Positions 36,592 to 44,099 of a stretch of DNA of 64,000 nucleotides are shown in pieces (position 1 is the first letter of the stretch; each line of letters begins with the position of its first letter). The position numbers were made by a program, and so were the translations under genes. Below the pieces are notes generated by a model, which was given only the letters and a program-made list of their open reading frames with translations, made no database searches and was not told the origin of the DNA. Source of the DNA: an uncultured Ruminococcus sp. (GTDB lineage Bacteria > Bacillota > Clostridia > Oscillospirales > Acutalibacteraceae); contig CADCDE010000024.1 of the NCBI GenBank assembly GCA_902800065.1, positions 1 to 64,000 on the forward strand, in the 5' to 3' direction.

Positions 36592-37548
36592 ATGAAACGA
36601 TATATATACTTATTTTTATCGACATTTTTGATAATAACAGTGATAGTACTGTCGGGATATGCAGTAAACGGAAATATAGTGGAAGTTGAAGTGTTTTCGC
36701 TTGAAACGAGGGATATGGACAATACGATAACGTCATCAGGAAAATTACAGTACAGGTCAGGTAAAAGTGTAAAGGCTGATGAAATGGGGATAATAAAGGA
36801 TATATATGTAAAAAGCGGTGACGAGGTAAAAAAGGGAGATGTTCTGTTTTCGTACTATCAGGCCGAGGGTTTTTCACAGTATGCGGATATGCAGAATATC
36901 AGTGCATTGCTGGGAAGTTTGACTGCAAAGGAACAGATATTGGATGAAGTGAAAAAGTATTGTACGGTAAAGGAAGTCAAAGCGGAGTCAGGCGGAAAGG
37001 TTACAGGAATACAGTATTCATCGGATGATATAGTTCAGAAAGGCAGTGAGGTGATAAAGCTGTCGAATACGGATATATTGGAAATACCTGTTAATATAAA
37101 CGAGAATTATATCAGACGGGTGAAGGCAGGACAGAAAGTTGAGATAACCTTCAATGCAGTTGATGGGAAAAAATATTCGGGTAAAGTGACAAAAATATCA
37201 GATGAAGCGGTACAGACAACGGGGCTCAGCGGAAAGGAAACTACAGTTGCAGTGACAGTCACACTTGATGATAAAAAGAATGATGAATTAAGGATAGGCT
37301 ACAGTGCCGACTGTACGATAGTTACATCGACTGATGAGAATGTATTGGTATTGCCGTATGAATATATACATTCGGATAATAAAGGCGATTATGTATTTTG
37401 TGCTGTAAGGAACAGGGCAAAAAAGATATATATAAAAACGGGAAATGAATATAAAGACGGTACACAGGTAATATCGGGATTAAATAAAAATGATAAGATA
37501 ATAAAAAATGAAGTATATGAAGGTCAGAATATAATAATAAAAAAATAA
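36592..37548 (+). CDS. MacA-like (HlyD family) membrane fusion protein
   Basis: An N-terminal membrane helix (about residues 2-24) is followed by a lipoyl-like hybrid motif split in two: SSGKLQYRSGKSVKADEMG with IKDIYVKSGDEVKKGDVLF, and a matching half with AESGGKVTGIQYSSDDIVQK. Only a short helical linker lies between, unlike the long hairpin of Gram-negative MacA. A beta-barrel domain (about 155-260) follows. In Firmicutes such proteins pair with an ATPase and a MacB/FtsX-type permease to export peptides or sense antimicrobial compounds. Here the permease gene follows 17 bases later, but no ATPase gene lies between or nearby. The start at 36583 (three codons upstream) is also possible. Confidence 0.82.
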   Translation: MKRYIYLFLSTFLIITVIVLSGYAVNGNIVEVEVFSLETRDMDNTITSSGKLQYRSGKSVKADEMGIIKDIYVKSGDEVKKGDVLFSYYQAEGFSQYADMQNISALLGSLTAKEQILDEVKKYCTVKEVKAESGGKVTGIQYSSDDIVQKGSEVIKLSNTDILEIPVNINENYIRRVKAGQKVEITFNAVDGKKYSGKVTKISDEAVQTTGLSGKETTVAVTVTLDDKKNDELRIGYSADCTIVTSTDENVLVLPYEYIHSDNKGDYVFCAVRNRAKKIYIKTGNEYKDGTQVISGLNKNDKIIKNEVYEGQNIIIKK

Positions 37549-37565
37549 ATGGAGTGCGTTTACAG

Positions 37566-38747
37566 ATGCTTGATTTGATAATGAATTCAATAAAGATACT
37601 TTTCAGAAAGAAGGGCAGGACTATACTGACATTGAGCGGTATAGCCGTAGCAGTGGCATCTGTAATTATAATAAATAATATAAGTCAGTGCGGAAAAACG
37701 GCTTTGACGAGTGAGATAGACGGTTTGGGTATAGGCGGTATAACGGTGAGTCTGAAAAAGCAGTCTGCACAGCTTTCACAGAATGAGCTGAATGAAATAA
37801 AAAATTTGTCGTATGTAGAATATGCGATGCCTGTGATGTTCGAGTCAACGGACGCATATATAAGAGATAAAAAAAGCAGTATATATCTTTGGGGGATAGA
37901 CAGGACAGCCAAAGATGTCATAGCACTTGAGCTTGAGTACGGAAGGTTTATAAATACAGGAGATATATCGTCATGCAGTAAAAACTGTATGATAGACCAG
38001 ACACTTGCACGGTCATATTACGGAACAGATAATGTGGTAGGCAAGAAGATACTTATAAACAGCGGAGGTTCAGGGGCAGATTATCAGATAGTAGGTGTGA
38101 TAAAGACAGGAAGTGGAATATTGCAGAATATAATGGGTTCATATATACCCAATTTTGTATATATCCCTTACACGACTATGCAGAATAATATGGGGAGCAG
38201 TAATTTTTCACAGATAGCAGTCAGGATAAAAGAAGATTATGATAATGAAACGGCAGGGAAGAATATTATCAAGACAATGGAAAGAGGTGCAAATATCAGC
38301 GGAGCATATTCGTTTATGAATATGGCACAGCAAAAGGAAAATATTGATAATATAATAAATATATTTTCGATAGTGCTTACAGCGGTGGGGATAATATCAT
38401 TGTTTGTAGCGGGACTGAGTATAATGAATGTGATGCTTGTAGCGGTAAGTGAGCGTACAAGGGAAATAGGCATCAAAAAAGCTCTCGGAGCATCAAGGAA
38501 AATAATAGTAATGGAATTCTTGGCGGAATCTGTTGTATTGACGCTGATAGGAGCGTTTTTGGGGATAGTACTCGGAATGATAATATCATGGGCAGGCGTT
38601 ATGTCATTGGGATTGATGTTTGCAATGAGAGTTGGTATAATAATTGAAATACTTGTATTTTCGCTAATAGTAGGAGTGGTATTCGGGATATATCCTGCTT
38701 TGAAAGCATCAAAGTTAAAGCCTGTTGAAGCGTTGAGAACAATGTAG
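37566..38747 (+). CDS. MacB-like ABC transporter permease (FtsX family)
   Basis: A 393-residue permease with the FtsX/MacB layout: one N-terminal membrane helix (about 22-42), a large extracellular MacB-type periplasmic-core domain (about 50-260), and three C-terminal helices (about 270-390). Conserved features are SGIAVAVASVIIINN and VAVSERTREIGIKKALGASR and the final PALKASKLKPVEALR coupling region. Start at the ATG 37566 (GGAGTG upstream) rather than GTG 37554. It has no nucleotide-binding domain, so it needs a separate ATPase, which is not adjacent. The gene's 3' flank holds a tandem repeat array. Confidence 0.85.
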   Translation: MLDLIMNSIKILFRKKGRTILTLSGIAVAVASVIIINNISQCGKTALTSEIDGLGIGGITVSLKKQSAQLSQNELNEIKNLSYVEYAMPVMFESTDAYIRDKKSSIYLWGIDRTAKDVIALELEYGRFINTGDISSCSKNCMIDQTLARSYYGTDNVVGKKILINSGGSGADYQIVGVIKTGSGILQNIMGSYIPNFVYIPYTTMQNNMGSSNFSQIAVRIKEDYDNETAGKNIIKTMERGANISGAYSFMNMAQQKENIDNIINIFSIVLTAVGIISLFVAGLSIMNVMLVAVSERTREIGIKKALGASRKIIVMEFLAESVVLTLIGAFLGIVLGMIISWAGVMSLGLMFAMRVGIIIEILVFSLIVGVVFGIYPALKASKLKPVEALRTM

Positions 38748-38754
38748 CTTAATG

Positions 38755-38870
38755 CTGTCATTCCGAACGAAGTGAGGAATCTTATGTCATTCCGAACACA
38801 GTGAGGAATCTTATGTCATTCCGAACGAAGTGAGGAATCTTATGTCATTCCGAACACAGTGAGGAATCTT
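38755..38870 (+). repeat. Four tandem 29-bp half-hairpin repeats
   Basis: Units ATGTCATTCCGAACGAAGTG plus AGGAATCTT start at 38755, 38784, 38813 and 38842. Units alternate between GAACGAAGTG and GAACACAGTG (A-B-A-B), which suggests duplication of a two-unit block. They are all in the same orientation and lack the inverted partner. No spacer sequence exists, so this is not a CRISPR array. The next gene's ribosome binding site begins 20 bases later. Confidence 0.9.
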
Positions 38871-38905
38871 TGGAGGACTGTGAACAATGTAGGAGGGAAA
38901 TTTTT

Positions 38906-39598
38906 TTGGAAAGATTCGTTGAGAGAGCAAATTTACCCGAAAATAGGGTAAGTGAAGTTATAATGTCGGACTATAAGCCTTTATTGAAAAAAGAACTTGA
39001 GATTATGGGGATAAGAGTGCAGGTGCCGAAAAGATTGGAATTTGTTGAGGGTTCGGAATCGTATCATGCTGATATGGCAGTATGTCACTTGGGCGGAAAC
39101 AGGTTTTTTTATGCTGATGAAATAGATGAGACGGTAACAGCGAAAAAGCCACTGCTGAATGTCTGCATTTTCGGAGATAATGTAATATGCAATATCAGGA
39201 AGGCTTATAAGCCGTTGATTGAGACACTTGAAAAAGGTGGAAAGAGGATATTGCATACAAATCAGAGTTATGCAAAATGTTCATGTGCAGTTGTCGGAGA
39301 AAATGCCATAATAACATCAGATGAAGGTATATACAGGGTATGTATGGAAAATAAGATAGATGTACTGAAAATATCTGTCGGAGATATACAGCTTGACGGA
39401 TATGATTATGGATTTATAGGAGGGTGCTGTGGATTCGTTGATAAAAATACACTTGTATTCAGCGGAAACGTAAAGTTACATAAAAATTATGAGGATATAA
39501 AAGCGTTTGCAGGGAATTATAATGTTGATGTAGTTTCATTGAGCGGTGAGATGTTATATGACATAGGCGGTATACTGCCTGTGAAAGAATTTTTGTGA
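38906..39598 (+). CDS. DUF6873-like (GME fold) protein
   Basis: A 230-residue cytosolic protein whose layout fits the guanidino-group modifying enzyme fold, known as DUF6873 in Firmicutes. Features are HADMAVCHLGGN, QSYAKCSCAVVGENAIITSDEGIY and a late GFIGGCCGFVDKNTLVFSGN, repeated beta-beta-alpha-beta modules with Cys, His and Asp in places similar to amidinotransferase-type sites. Substrate is unknown. The best start is TTG at 38906 with AGGAGG upstream; longer starts run into the tandem repeat. It may be co-transcribed with the transporter genes, but the repeat array lies between. Confidence 0.65.
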   Translation: MERFVERANLPENRVSEVIMSDYKPLLKKELEIMGIRVQVPKRLEFVEGSESYHADMAVCHLGGNRFFYADEIDETVTAKKPLLNVCIFGDNVICNIRKAYKPLIETLEKGGKRILHTNQSYAKCSCAVVGENAIITSDEGIYRVCMENKIDVLKISVGDIQLDGYDYGFIGGCCGFVDKNTLVFSGNVKLHKNYEDIKAFAGNYNVDVVSLSGEMLYDIGGILPVKEFL

Positions 39599-39614
39599 TA
39601 AATAATTTCTTTTG

Positions 39615-39643
39615 TTGAAATGCCCCGAAAATTGTTGTAAAAT
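39615..39643 (+). promoter_or_regulatory. Promoter of the dockerin-protein gene
   Basis: TTGAAA (39615-39620), 17 bases, TAAAAT (39638-39643), 28 bases upstream of the ATG at 39671, which has GGAG five bases before it. Confidence 0.6.
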
Positions 39644-39670
39644 GTAGAAAAGACAATTTTTCGGAGATTT

Positions 39671-41104
39671 ATGGATATGAAAAAGATAGGTATTTTAAGC
39701 GTGATAATGTTTTTGTGTGTATTTGTTATTGATTTCAATGCGGATTGTGTCATAAATGAAAGTACATATTTTCCTGACGGCAAAAACGGTATTTATGCTG
39801 TTGAATTGGATAATGACGGTCATATGACAGTGTGGCATTATTTTGAGAATGATAAGTCAAAGGTCAGGGAAAATACAGATTTTGACGGTGCATTTTATTC
39901 AGACGGAAGCCTTTATCTGACGGAAAATAAAGGAAGAATATTGTATGTAATGCCGATGGATAAAAAATCTGAATTGGCAGAGGTCAGCCTAAGTGAAACA
40001 TATATGATGTGTGTTGAGGGAAATTACTGGTATTTTCTTGATAAAGCCGATATGAGTACCGTAATAAAATATGATTATTCTTACGGGACAAGCGAAACAA
40101 TAAATATTGGCAGAGATTTAGAAATGATTTTCACCGATACAGTAAGTAAAGGGATTTTTGGGATATCAGAAAATGGTGTCATTGATGTAAATAAGAACCG
40201 ATATATAGAATGTGAAGTGCCGAAAATGCCGTTCAGATATAATACAGGAAGATTTACCGACAGTGACGGAATAGTGTATTCATTTGACAGTCAGAGAGGT
40301 TTTGAAACTGTTCTTGACACGGGATATAAAAATATATGCTGTATAAAAAATAATATCTATGCTTTGGATGATAAGAATATATATTGCATGAATGAAAGCG
40401 GTGATGTAATATCAGTTTGTCATTCCGAAGTTTATGTTTCCGATATAATTTCCAGCGGAGAAAATTTATATGGTATCACAGACGGAGATATCGTTTATAT
40501 TCCCAAAAGCAGTTTTGAGAAATATATCCATAAGCAAGACATTGCTTCAGAAATTTCCGAAAAAGAGCCTTCAAAAATGGAAAGTAAGGTTGAAATATCT
40601 GTTTCGGAGCCGTCAAGGGTGATACAAAGGTCAATGGTTGAAAGCTCAGTGAAAGAATATTCGAGAGTAATCGAAAGGTCTGTCACAGAGATAGTAAAGC
40701 GGGATTACAGTATTTCGGTAGATAAGTTTGAAGTATATGAAGATATGATATTTATTGAACAGGGAATGACTGTTGCAGGGCTGAAAAAAGGGATAAGCTA
40801 CGGTGATAATAAGATAAGCATTATAAATCACAACGGTAAAAATGTTACAAGTGGTACAATGGGTACAGGCTGGAGAATAGATTTTTCAGGGAATGGCGAA
40901 ATAAGAAGCTATTATACAGTAGTGATGGGAGATGTCACAGGTGAGGGGAATATAAATTCCAAGGATATTTACTTGCTGAAGGAATACATATTGGGAAAAG
41001 AGGAATTTTCAAAGTATCAGATGATTTCAGCGGATATAAAGCAAAACGGTGTAATAGATTCAGTAGATTTATATATGCTTGCAAAAGAAAATCAGCTCAT
41101 ATAA
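39671..41104 (+). CDS. Secreted protein with beta-propeller-like N-terminus and C-terminal type I dockerin
   Basis: Residues 4-25 form a signal peptide or anchor. Residues 30-280 show repeated beta-strand units typical of a propeller (DUF5050-like), for example DGAFYSDGSLYLTENKGRIL and NNIYALDDKNIYCMNESGD. A Ser/Glu/Lys linker (about 288-345) follows. Then a small domain with MTVAGLKKGISYGDNKISII ends in a GTGW turn. It is followed by a type I dockerin with two calcium loops, DVTGEGNINSKDIYLLKEY and DIKQNGVIDSVDLYMLAKE. Dockerins bind cohesin modules of a scaffoldin, so this protein probably joins a cell-surface complex. The substrate is unknown because no enzyme domain is present. Confidence 0.8.
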   Translation: MDMKKIGILSVIMFLCVFVIDFNADCVINESTYFPDGKNGIYAVELDNDGHMTVWHYFENDKSKVRENTDFDGAFYSDGSLYLTENKGRILYVMPMDKKSELAEVSLSETYMMCVEGNYWYFLDKADMSTVIKYDYSYGTSETINIGRDLEMIFTDTVSKGIFGISENGVIDVNKNRYIECEVPKMPFRYNTGRFTDSDGIVYSFDSQRGFETVLDTGYKNICCIKNNIYALDDKNIYCMNESGDVISVCHSEVYVSDIISSGENLYGITDGDIVYIPKSSFEKYIHKQDIASEISEKEPSKMESKVEISVSEPSRVIQRSMVESSVKEYSRVIERSVTEIVKRDYSISVDKFEVYEDMIFIEQGMTVAGLKKGISYGDNKISIINHNGKNVTSGTMGTGWRIDFSGNGEIRSYYTVVMGDVTGEGNINSKDIYLLKEYILGKEEFSKYQMISADIKQNGVIDSVDLYMLAKENQLI

Positions 41105-41122
41105 AAATGGGCTGATTTTTTG
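41090..41122 (+). terminator. Terminator of the dockerin gene
   Basis: AATCAGCTCAT (41090-41100) pairs with ATGGGCTGATT (41107-41117, one G-U pair) followed by six T. The gene's stop codon lies within the hairpin loop. Confidence 0.8.
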
Positions 41123-41291
41123 TGTCATTTCGAGCGAAGCGAGAAATCTTTAAGATCCTTCGCTTACGCTCAGGATGACATAAGAAGTACTAATGCCTTG
41201 TTGAATCTAAAACTTTGATGTCTTTGTCATTCCGAACGCAGTGAGGAATCTTTGGAAGATTCTTCGTCGCTATCGCTCCTCAGAATGACAG
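41123..41291. repeat. Two hairpin repeat units in tandem
   Basis: Unit one (41123-41181) is TGTCATTTCGAGCGAAGCGA with partner CGCTTACGCTCAGGATGACA. Unit two (41225-41291) is TGTCATTCCGAACGCAGTGA with partner TCGCTCCTCAGAATGACAGG. No clear terminal repeats of the longer elements flank them. Between them I see nothing else, and no gene lies in 41105-41330. Confidence 0.75.
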
Positions 41292-41330
41292 GTCACTTGA
41301 TTGACATTAAGAATTAGATTTTACAATGTA

Positions 41331-41711
41331 CTAAAATATATTTTTAATATCGGGATATTCTACTTCCCTGAAATTGTTTATCAAAAGCCGAGCGTTTTGG
41401 CATTGAGCCATATAATTTGAAATGTCATTGCTTTTGATATAAACATAAGCTATGTTGACGGTCTGTTCTATCTGGTCAAGTTTCCCGTGTGAAACGAATA
41501 AAAGCATAGTATCCATTTTGCTATCCCATTGGGATTTTGCTTTTTTAAGAAAAATTTCTGCATTTTGAATATCACCGTTTTCGGCTGAAGCAATGGACTG
41601 TGAAAGAAGTTCGCTGACGTAATAAGATATATTTGTGTTTATAAAAAATGCGGTTGTAACGGTTATTATCACTATGAGAAGTACTGTCAATGCACCCCAG
41701 AGCCTGTTCAT
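41331..41711 (-). CDS. DUF4363 family protein
   Basis: A 126-residue protein with an N-terminal membrane helix (about 5-26) and a helical extracytosolic domain with LSQSIASAENGDIQNAEIFL and a KAKSQWDS motif typical of the DUF4363 family. Such genes regularly neighbour DUF421 (YetF-like) genes in clostridia, as here with a 4-base gap. Function is unknown; the pair has been linked to sporulating clostridia by occurrence only, to my knowledge. Confidence 0.75.
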   Translation of the reverse strand: MNRLWGALTVLLIVIITVTTAFFINTNISYYVSELLSQSIASAENGDIQNAEIFLKKAKSQWDSKMDTMLLFVSHGKLDQIEQTVNIAYVYIKSNDISNYMAQCQNARLLINNFREVEYPDIKNIF

Positions 41712-41715
41712 GTTA

Positions 41716-42384
41716 TCACTCTTTTCTGATTATCTGATAATTTTTATATTTGTCGGCGGTCATTATAAATATATCCTTGAGGGAAATATTTTCTTTTTTG
41801 AGAGTATCATAAAGCCAGTTAGTACCGAGAGAGCATATTTTCATGGAAGATTTTGCGATTTCACCGTCACTTACGATAACGACCTGTAATATATTTTCAT
41901 CTTTTTGAATGTCTAAATCTTTTGGCGTGACGGGTTCAAAAGGAGATTTTTTGAATACGCTCATTTTACCGTTTGTTTCGAGGATAGCATAAGCGACTTC
42001 ATTTATATCAAAAATATCCTTTTGGCGAAGCTGTTCATATAAGTCCTCTGTACTGATGCGGAGCTGTTTCATAGCCTGCTGTTCGATTTTACCGTTGTTT
42101 ATGACAATGACAGGTTTACCGCATATCAAGCGTCTGATGCTTGATTTTTTGAGCATGAGATAAGATATAAGTATTTCGCATACAAGAAGTATCATAATAG
42201 GTATTACACCGCTGAGCATGGACTGGTCGGTATCCTGCATTGGGATTGACGCTATATTTGACATTAAAAGGGTTATGACAAGCTCACTTGTCTGCATTTC
42301 GCTTATCTGCCGTTTACCCATCATTCTCACGGCAAATATTATTATAATATATAATAAGACTGTTCTTATGGACGCTATTATCAT
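41716..42384 (-). CDS. DUF421 (YetF/YdfR-like) membrane protein
   Basis: Three N-terminal membrane helices (about 1-85) include the conserved RMMGKRQISEMQTSELVITL region; a cytosolic domain (about 90-222) contains KPVIVINNGKIEQQAMKQLR and LRQKDIFDINEVAYAILETN, both hallmarks of the family. The protein is of normal length (222). Biochemical role unknown in general. It is upstream of and co-directional with the DUF4363 gene and divergent from the germination genes, which fits a role in sporulation or germination but does not prove it. Confidence 0.88.
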   Translation of the reverse strand: MIIASIRTVLLYIIIIFAVRMMGKRQISEMQTSELVITLLMSNIASIPMQDTDQSMLSGVIPIMILLVCEILISYLMLKKSSIRRLICGKPVIVINNGKIEQQAMKQLRISTEDLYEQLRQKDIFDINEVAYAILETNGKMSVFKKSPFEPVTPKDLDIQKDENILQVVIVSDGEIAKSSMKICSLGTNWLYDTLKKENISLKDIFIMTADKYKNYQIIRKE

Positions 42385-42464
42385 AAAAAATCACCCTTTT
42401 TAAATTTTGCGTATTTTTGATAAAAATTATACAGTGAATAAATAATTTGATAATTGAGCAAAAT

Positions 42465-42542
42465 TATAGTAAACTCAAAATTATGTCATTCCGAGCAAAG
42501 CGAGGAATCATTATGTCATTCCGAGTGTAATGAGGAATCTTT
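42465..42542. repeat. Partial miniature element: TATAGTAAAC end plus two direct half-units
   Basis: TATAGTAAACTCAAAATTAT (left-end-like, compare 4461) is followed by two direct half-units, ATGTCATTCCGAGCAAAGCG plus AGGAATC and ATGTCATTCCGAGTGTAATG plus AGGAATC. No inverted partner is found. It sits directly upstream of gerKA, and the second unit is 18 bases from that gene's ribosome binding site. Confidence 0.7.
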
Positions 42543-42575
42543 GTGTTTCAGAACGGCAAGAGGAGGAAATTTTCG

Positions 42576-44099
42576 TTGTATGAGTTTATCAGGGATTTGA
42601 AGGATATATATACACATTCAGAGCCTAAGCCGTATATACAGACATACACAGCTATTTCGGGGATATTAAGTGATGATATGAATTATCTTCGAGGAAGATT
42701 TTGTCACAGTGCAGATTTGACTGTAAGGGAGATAAGATTGTCAGGGATAAATGCAGCGGTCATATCAATAGATAATATGATAGATAAACAGGTCTTGGCG
42801 GAGGGAATAATGACACCGCTTATGAAATATGATTTTCGGGATAAAATAGCGGAGCAGTGCTATAATGAGATAAAGTATAAGGTGCTGTATACAGCGGATA
42901 TGGTGGAGCTTGGAAGCTACGAGGAAGTCGAAAAACAGATAATGTCGGGATTTGCAGTGATAGCCATAGAGGGCTGTAAAAAAATGCTTGGTGCAGGGAT
43001 ACAGGGATATGCCTCAAGGGGAATTTCCGAGCCTGAATCAGATGTAGTGCAGAGAGGTTCAAAAGAGGGTTTTGTCGAATCCGTGAGAGTGAATATGTCA
43101 ATGCTGAGGAGGAGGATAAAAAATCCGAGTCTGTATTTTGAAACAATGGTAATAGGAGATGTGAGCCGTACAGAGATATGTATATGTTATCTCAAAGGGA
43201 CAGCCTCAGAGGAAATTGTGGATGAATTGAAAAGGAGGCTTAAAAGTATTGATATAAATACCGTTCTCACATCGGGATATTTAGTGCCGTTTCTGGAGGA
43301 AAAAAATGATTTTTCATTTTTCAGCGGGATAGGAGTGTCGGAAAGACCTGATACCGTATGCGGAAAGATAACTGAGGGAAGAATTGCTGTATTGGTCGAT
43401 GGAGTACCGTCTGTACTGATAGTGCCGTATTTGTTTGCGGAGTATTTTCAGACACTGGATGATTATTCCAACAGGGCATATTTTGCGACCTTTACGAGAT
43501 TACTGAAATATTGTGCATTTTTCATATCAATGTTATTGCCGGGAGTATATGTTGCACTGGGAACGTTTGATCCTGAGATGTTTCCGACTTTAATGCTGAA
43601 TAAAATAGCCGGTTCAATAGGAGCGACACCTCTTTCATTGATGTCTGAAACTATATTGATACAGTTTGTATATGAGATGATGAGGGAAGCGGGTTTGAGA
43701 ATGCCGCAGCCGTTGGGATATGCCGTGAGTATAGTCGGAGGATTGGTTGTAGGTGATACAGCAATCAATGCAGGACTGATAGGGGCACCAACTTTAATGG
43801 TCGTTGCGATAACGTCTATAAGCTCGTATGTGATACCGAATTTATATGCTCCTTCGGCGATATTAAGACTGATATTTACATTTGCAGGGGGATTTCTCGG
43901 TATATGGGGAATAGCAATAATCCTTTGTGTTGTGCTTGTGAATATATGCGGAAAAAACAGCTTCGGAGTACCGTATACTACACCGATAACGCCCTTCAGT
44001 GCAGTTGCAATGAGAGATGTAATTATCCGTGCCGGCTGGAAGATACTTTCCAAAAAAACAGCCAAAGTACAGAATTTACCGGGAGCTGACGTGAAATGA
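42576..44099 (+). CDS. gerKA: Spore germination receptor subunit A (GerA/GerKA family)
   Basis: Subunit A of a nutrient germinant receptor in the spore inner membrane. The N-terminal cytosolic domain (about 30-260) includes FCHSADLTVREI, VIAIEGCKKMLGAGIQGYAS with the RGISEPESDVVQRGSKEGFVE segment, and RTEICICYLKG. The C-terminal half has five or more membrane helices and PSVLIVPYLFAEYFQT, YAVSIVGGLVVGDTAI and VISSYVIPNLYAP-like regions. A TTG at 42576 with AGGAGG about 9 bases upstream gives 507 residues; the ORF upstream of it runs into the repeat. Its stop overlaps the next start (ATGA), so the two germination genes are coupled. Confidence 0.92.
   Translation: MYEFIRDLKDIYTHSEPKPYIQTYTAISGILSDDMNYLRGRFCHSADLTVREIRLSGINAAVISIDNMIDKQVLAEGIMTPLMKYDFRDKIAEQCYNEIKYKVLYTADMVELGSYEEVEKQIMSGFAVIAIEGCKKMLGAGIQGYASRGISEPESDVVQRGSKEGFVESVRVNMSMLRRRIKNPSLYFETMVIGDVSRTEICICYLKGTASEEIVDELKRRLKSIDINTVLTSGYLVPFLEEKNDFSFFSGIGVSERPDTVCGKITEGRIAVLVDGVPSVLIVPYLFAEYFQTLDDYSNRAYFATFTRLLKYCAFFISMLLPGVYVALGTFDPEMFPTLMLNKIAGSIGATPLSLMSETILIQFVYEMMREAGLRMPQPLGYAVSIVGGLVVGDTAINAGLIGAPTLMVVAITSISSYVIPNLYAPSAILRLIFTFAGGFLGIWGIAIILCVVLVNICGKNSFGVPYTTPITPFSAVAMRDVIIRAGWKILSKKTAKVQNLPGADVK

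Noticed and set aside
38755-38870. Possible CRISPR array because of four regularly spaced identical units
   Set aside because: Units are directly adjacent with no spacers, and the same sequence is a dispersed hairpin repeat. No cas genes are in the window.
42543-42576. Upstream extension of gerKA to a GTG at 42543
   Set aside because: The extension lies in the dispersed repeat and has no ribosome binding site, while AGGAGG precedes the TTG at 42576.
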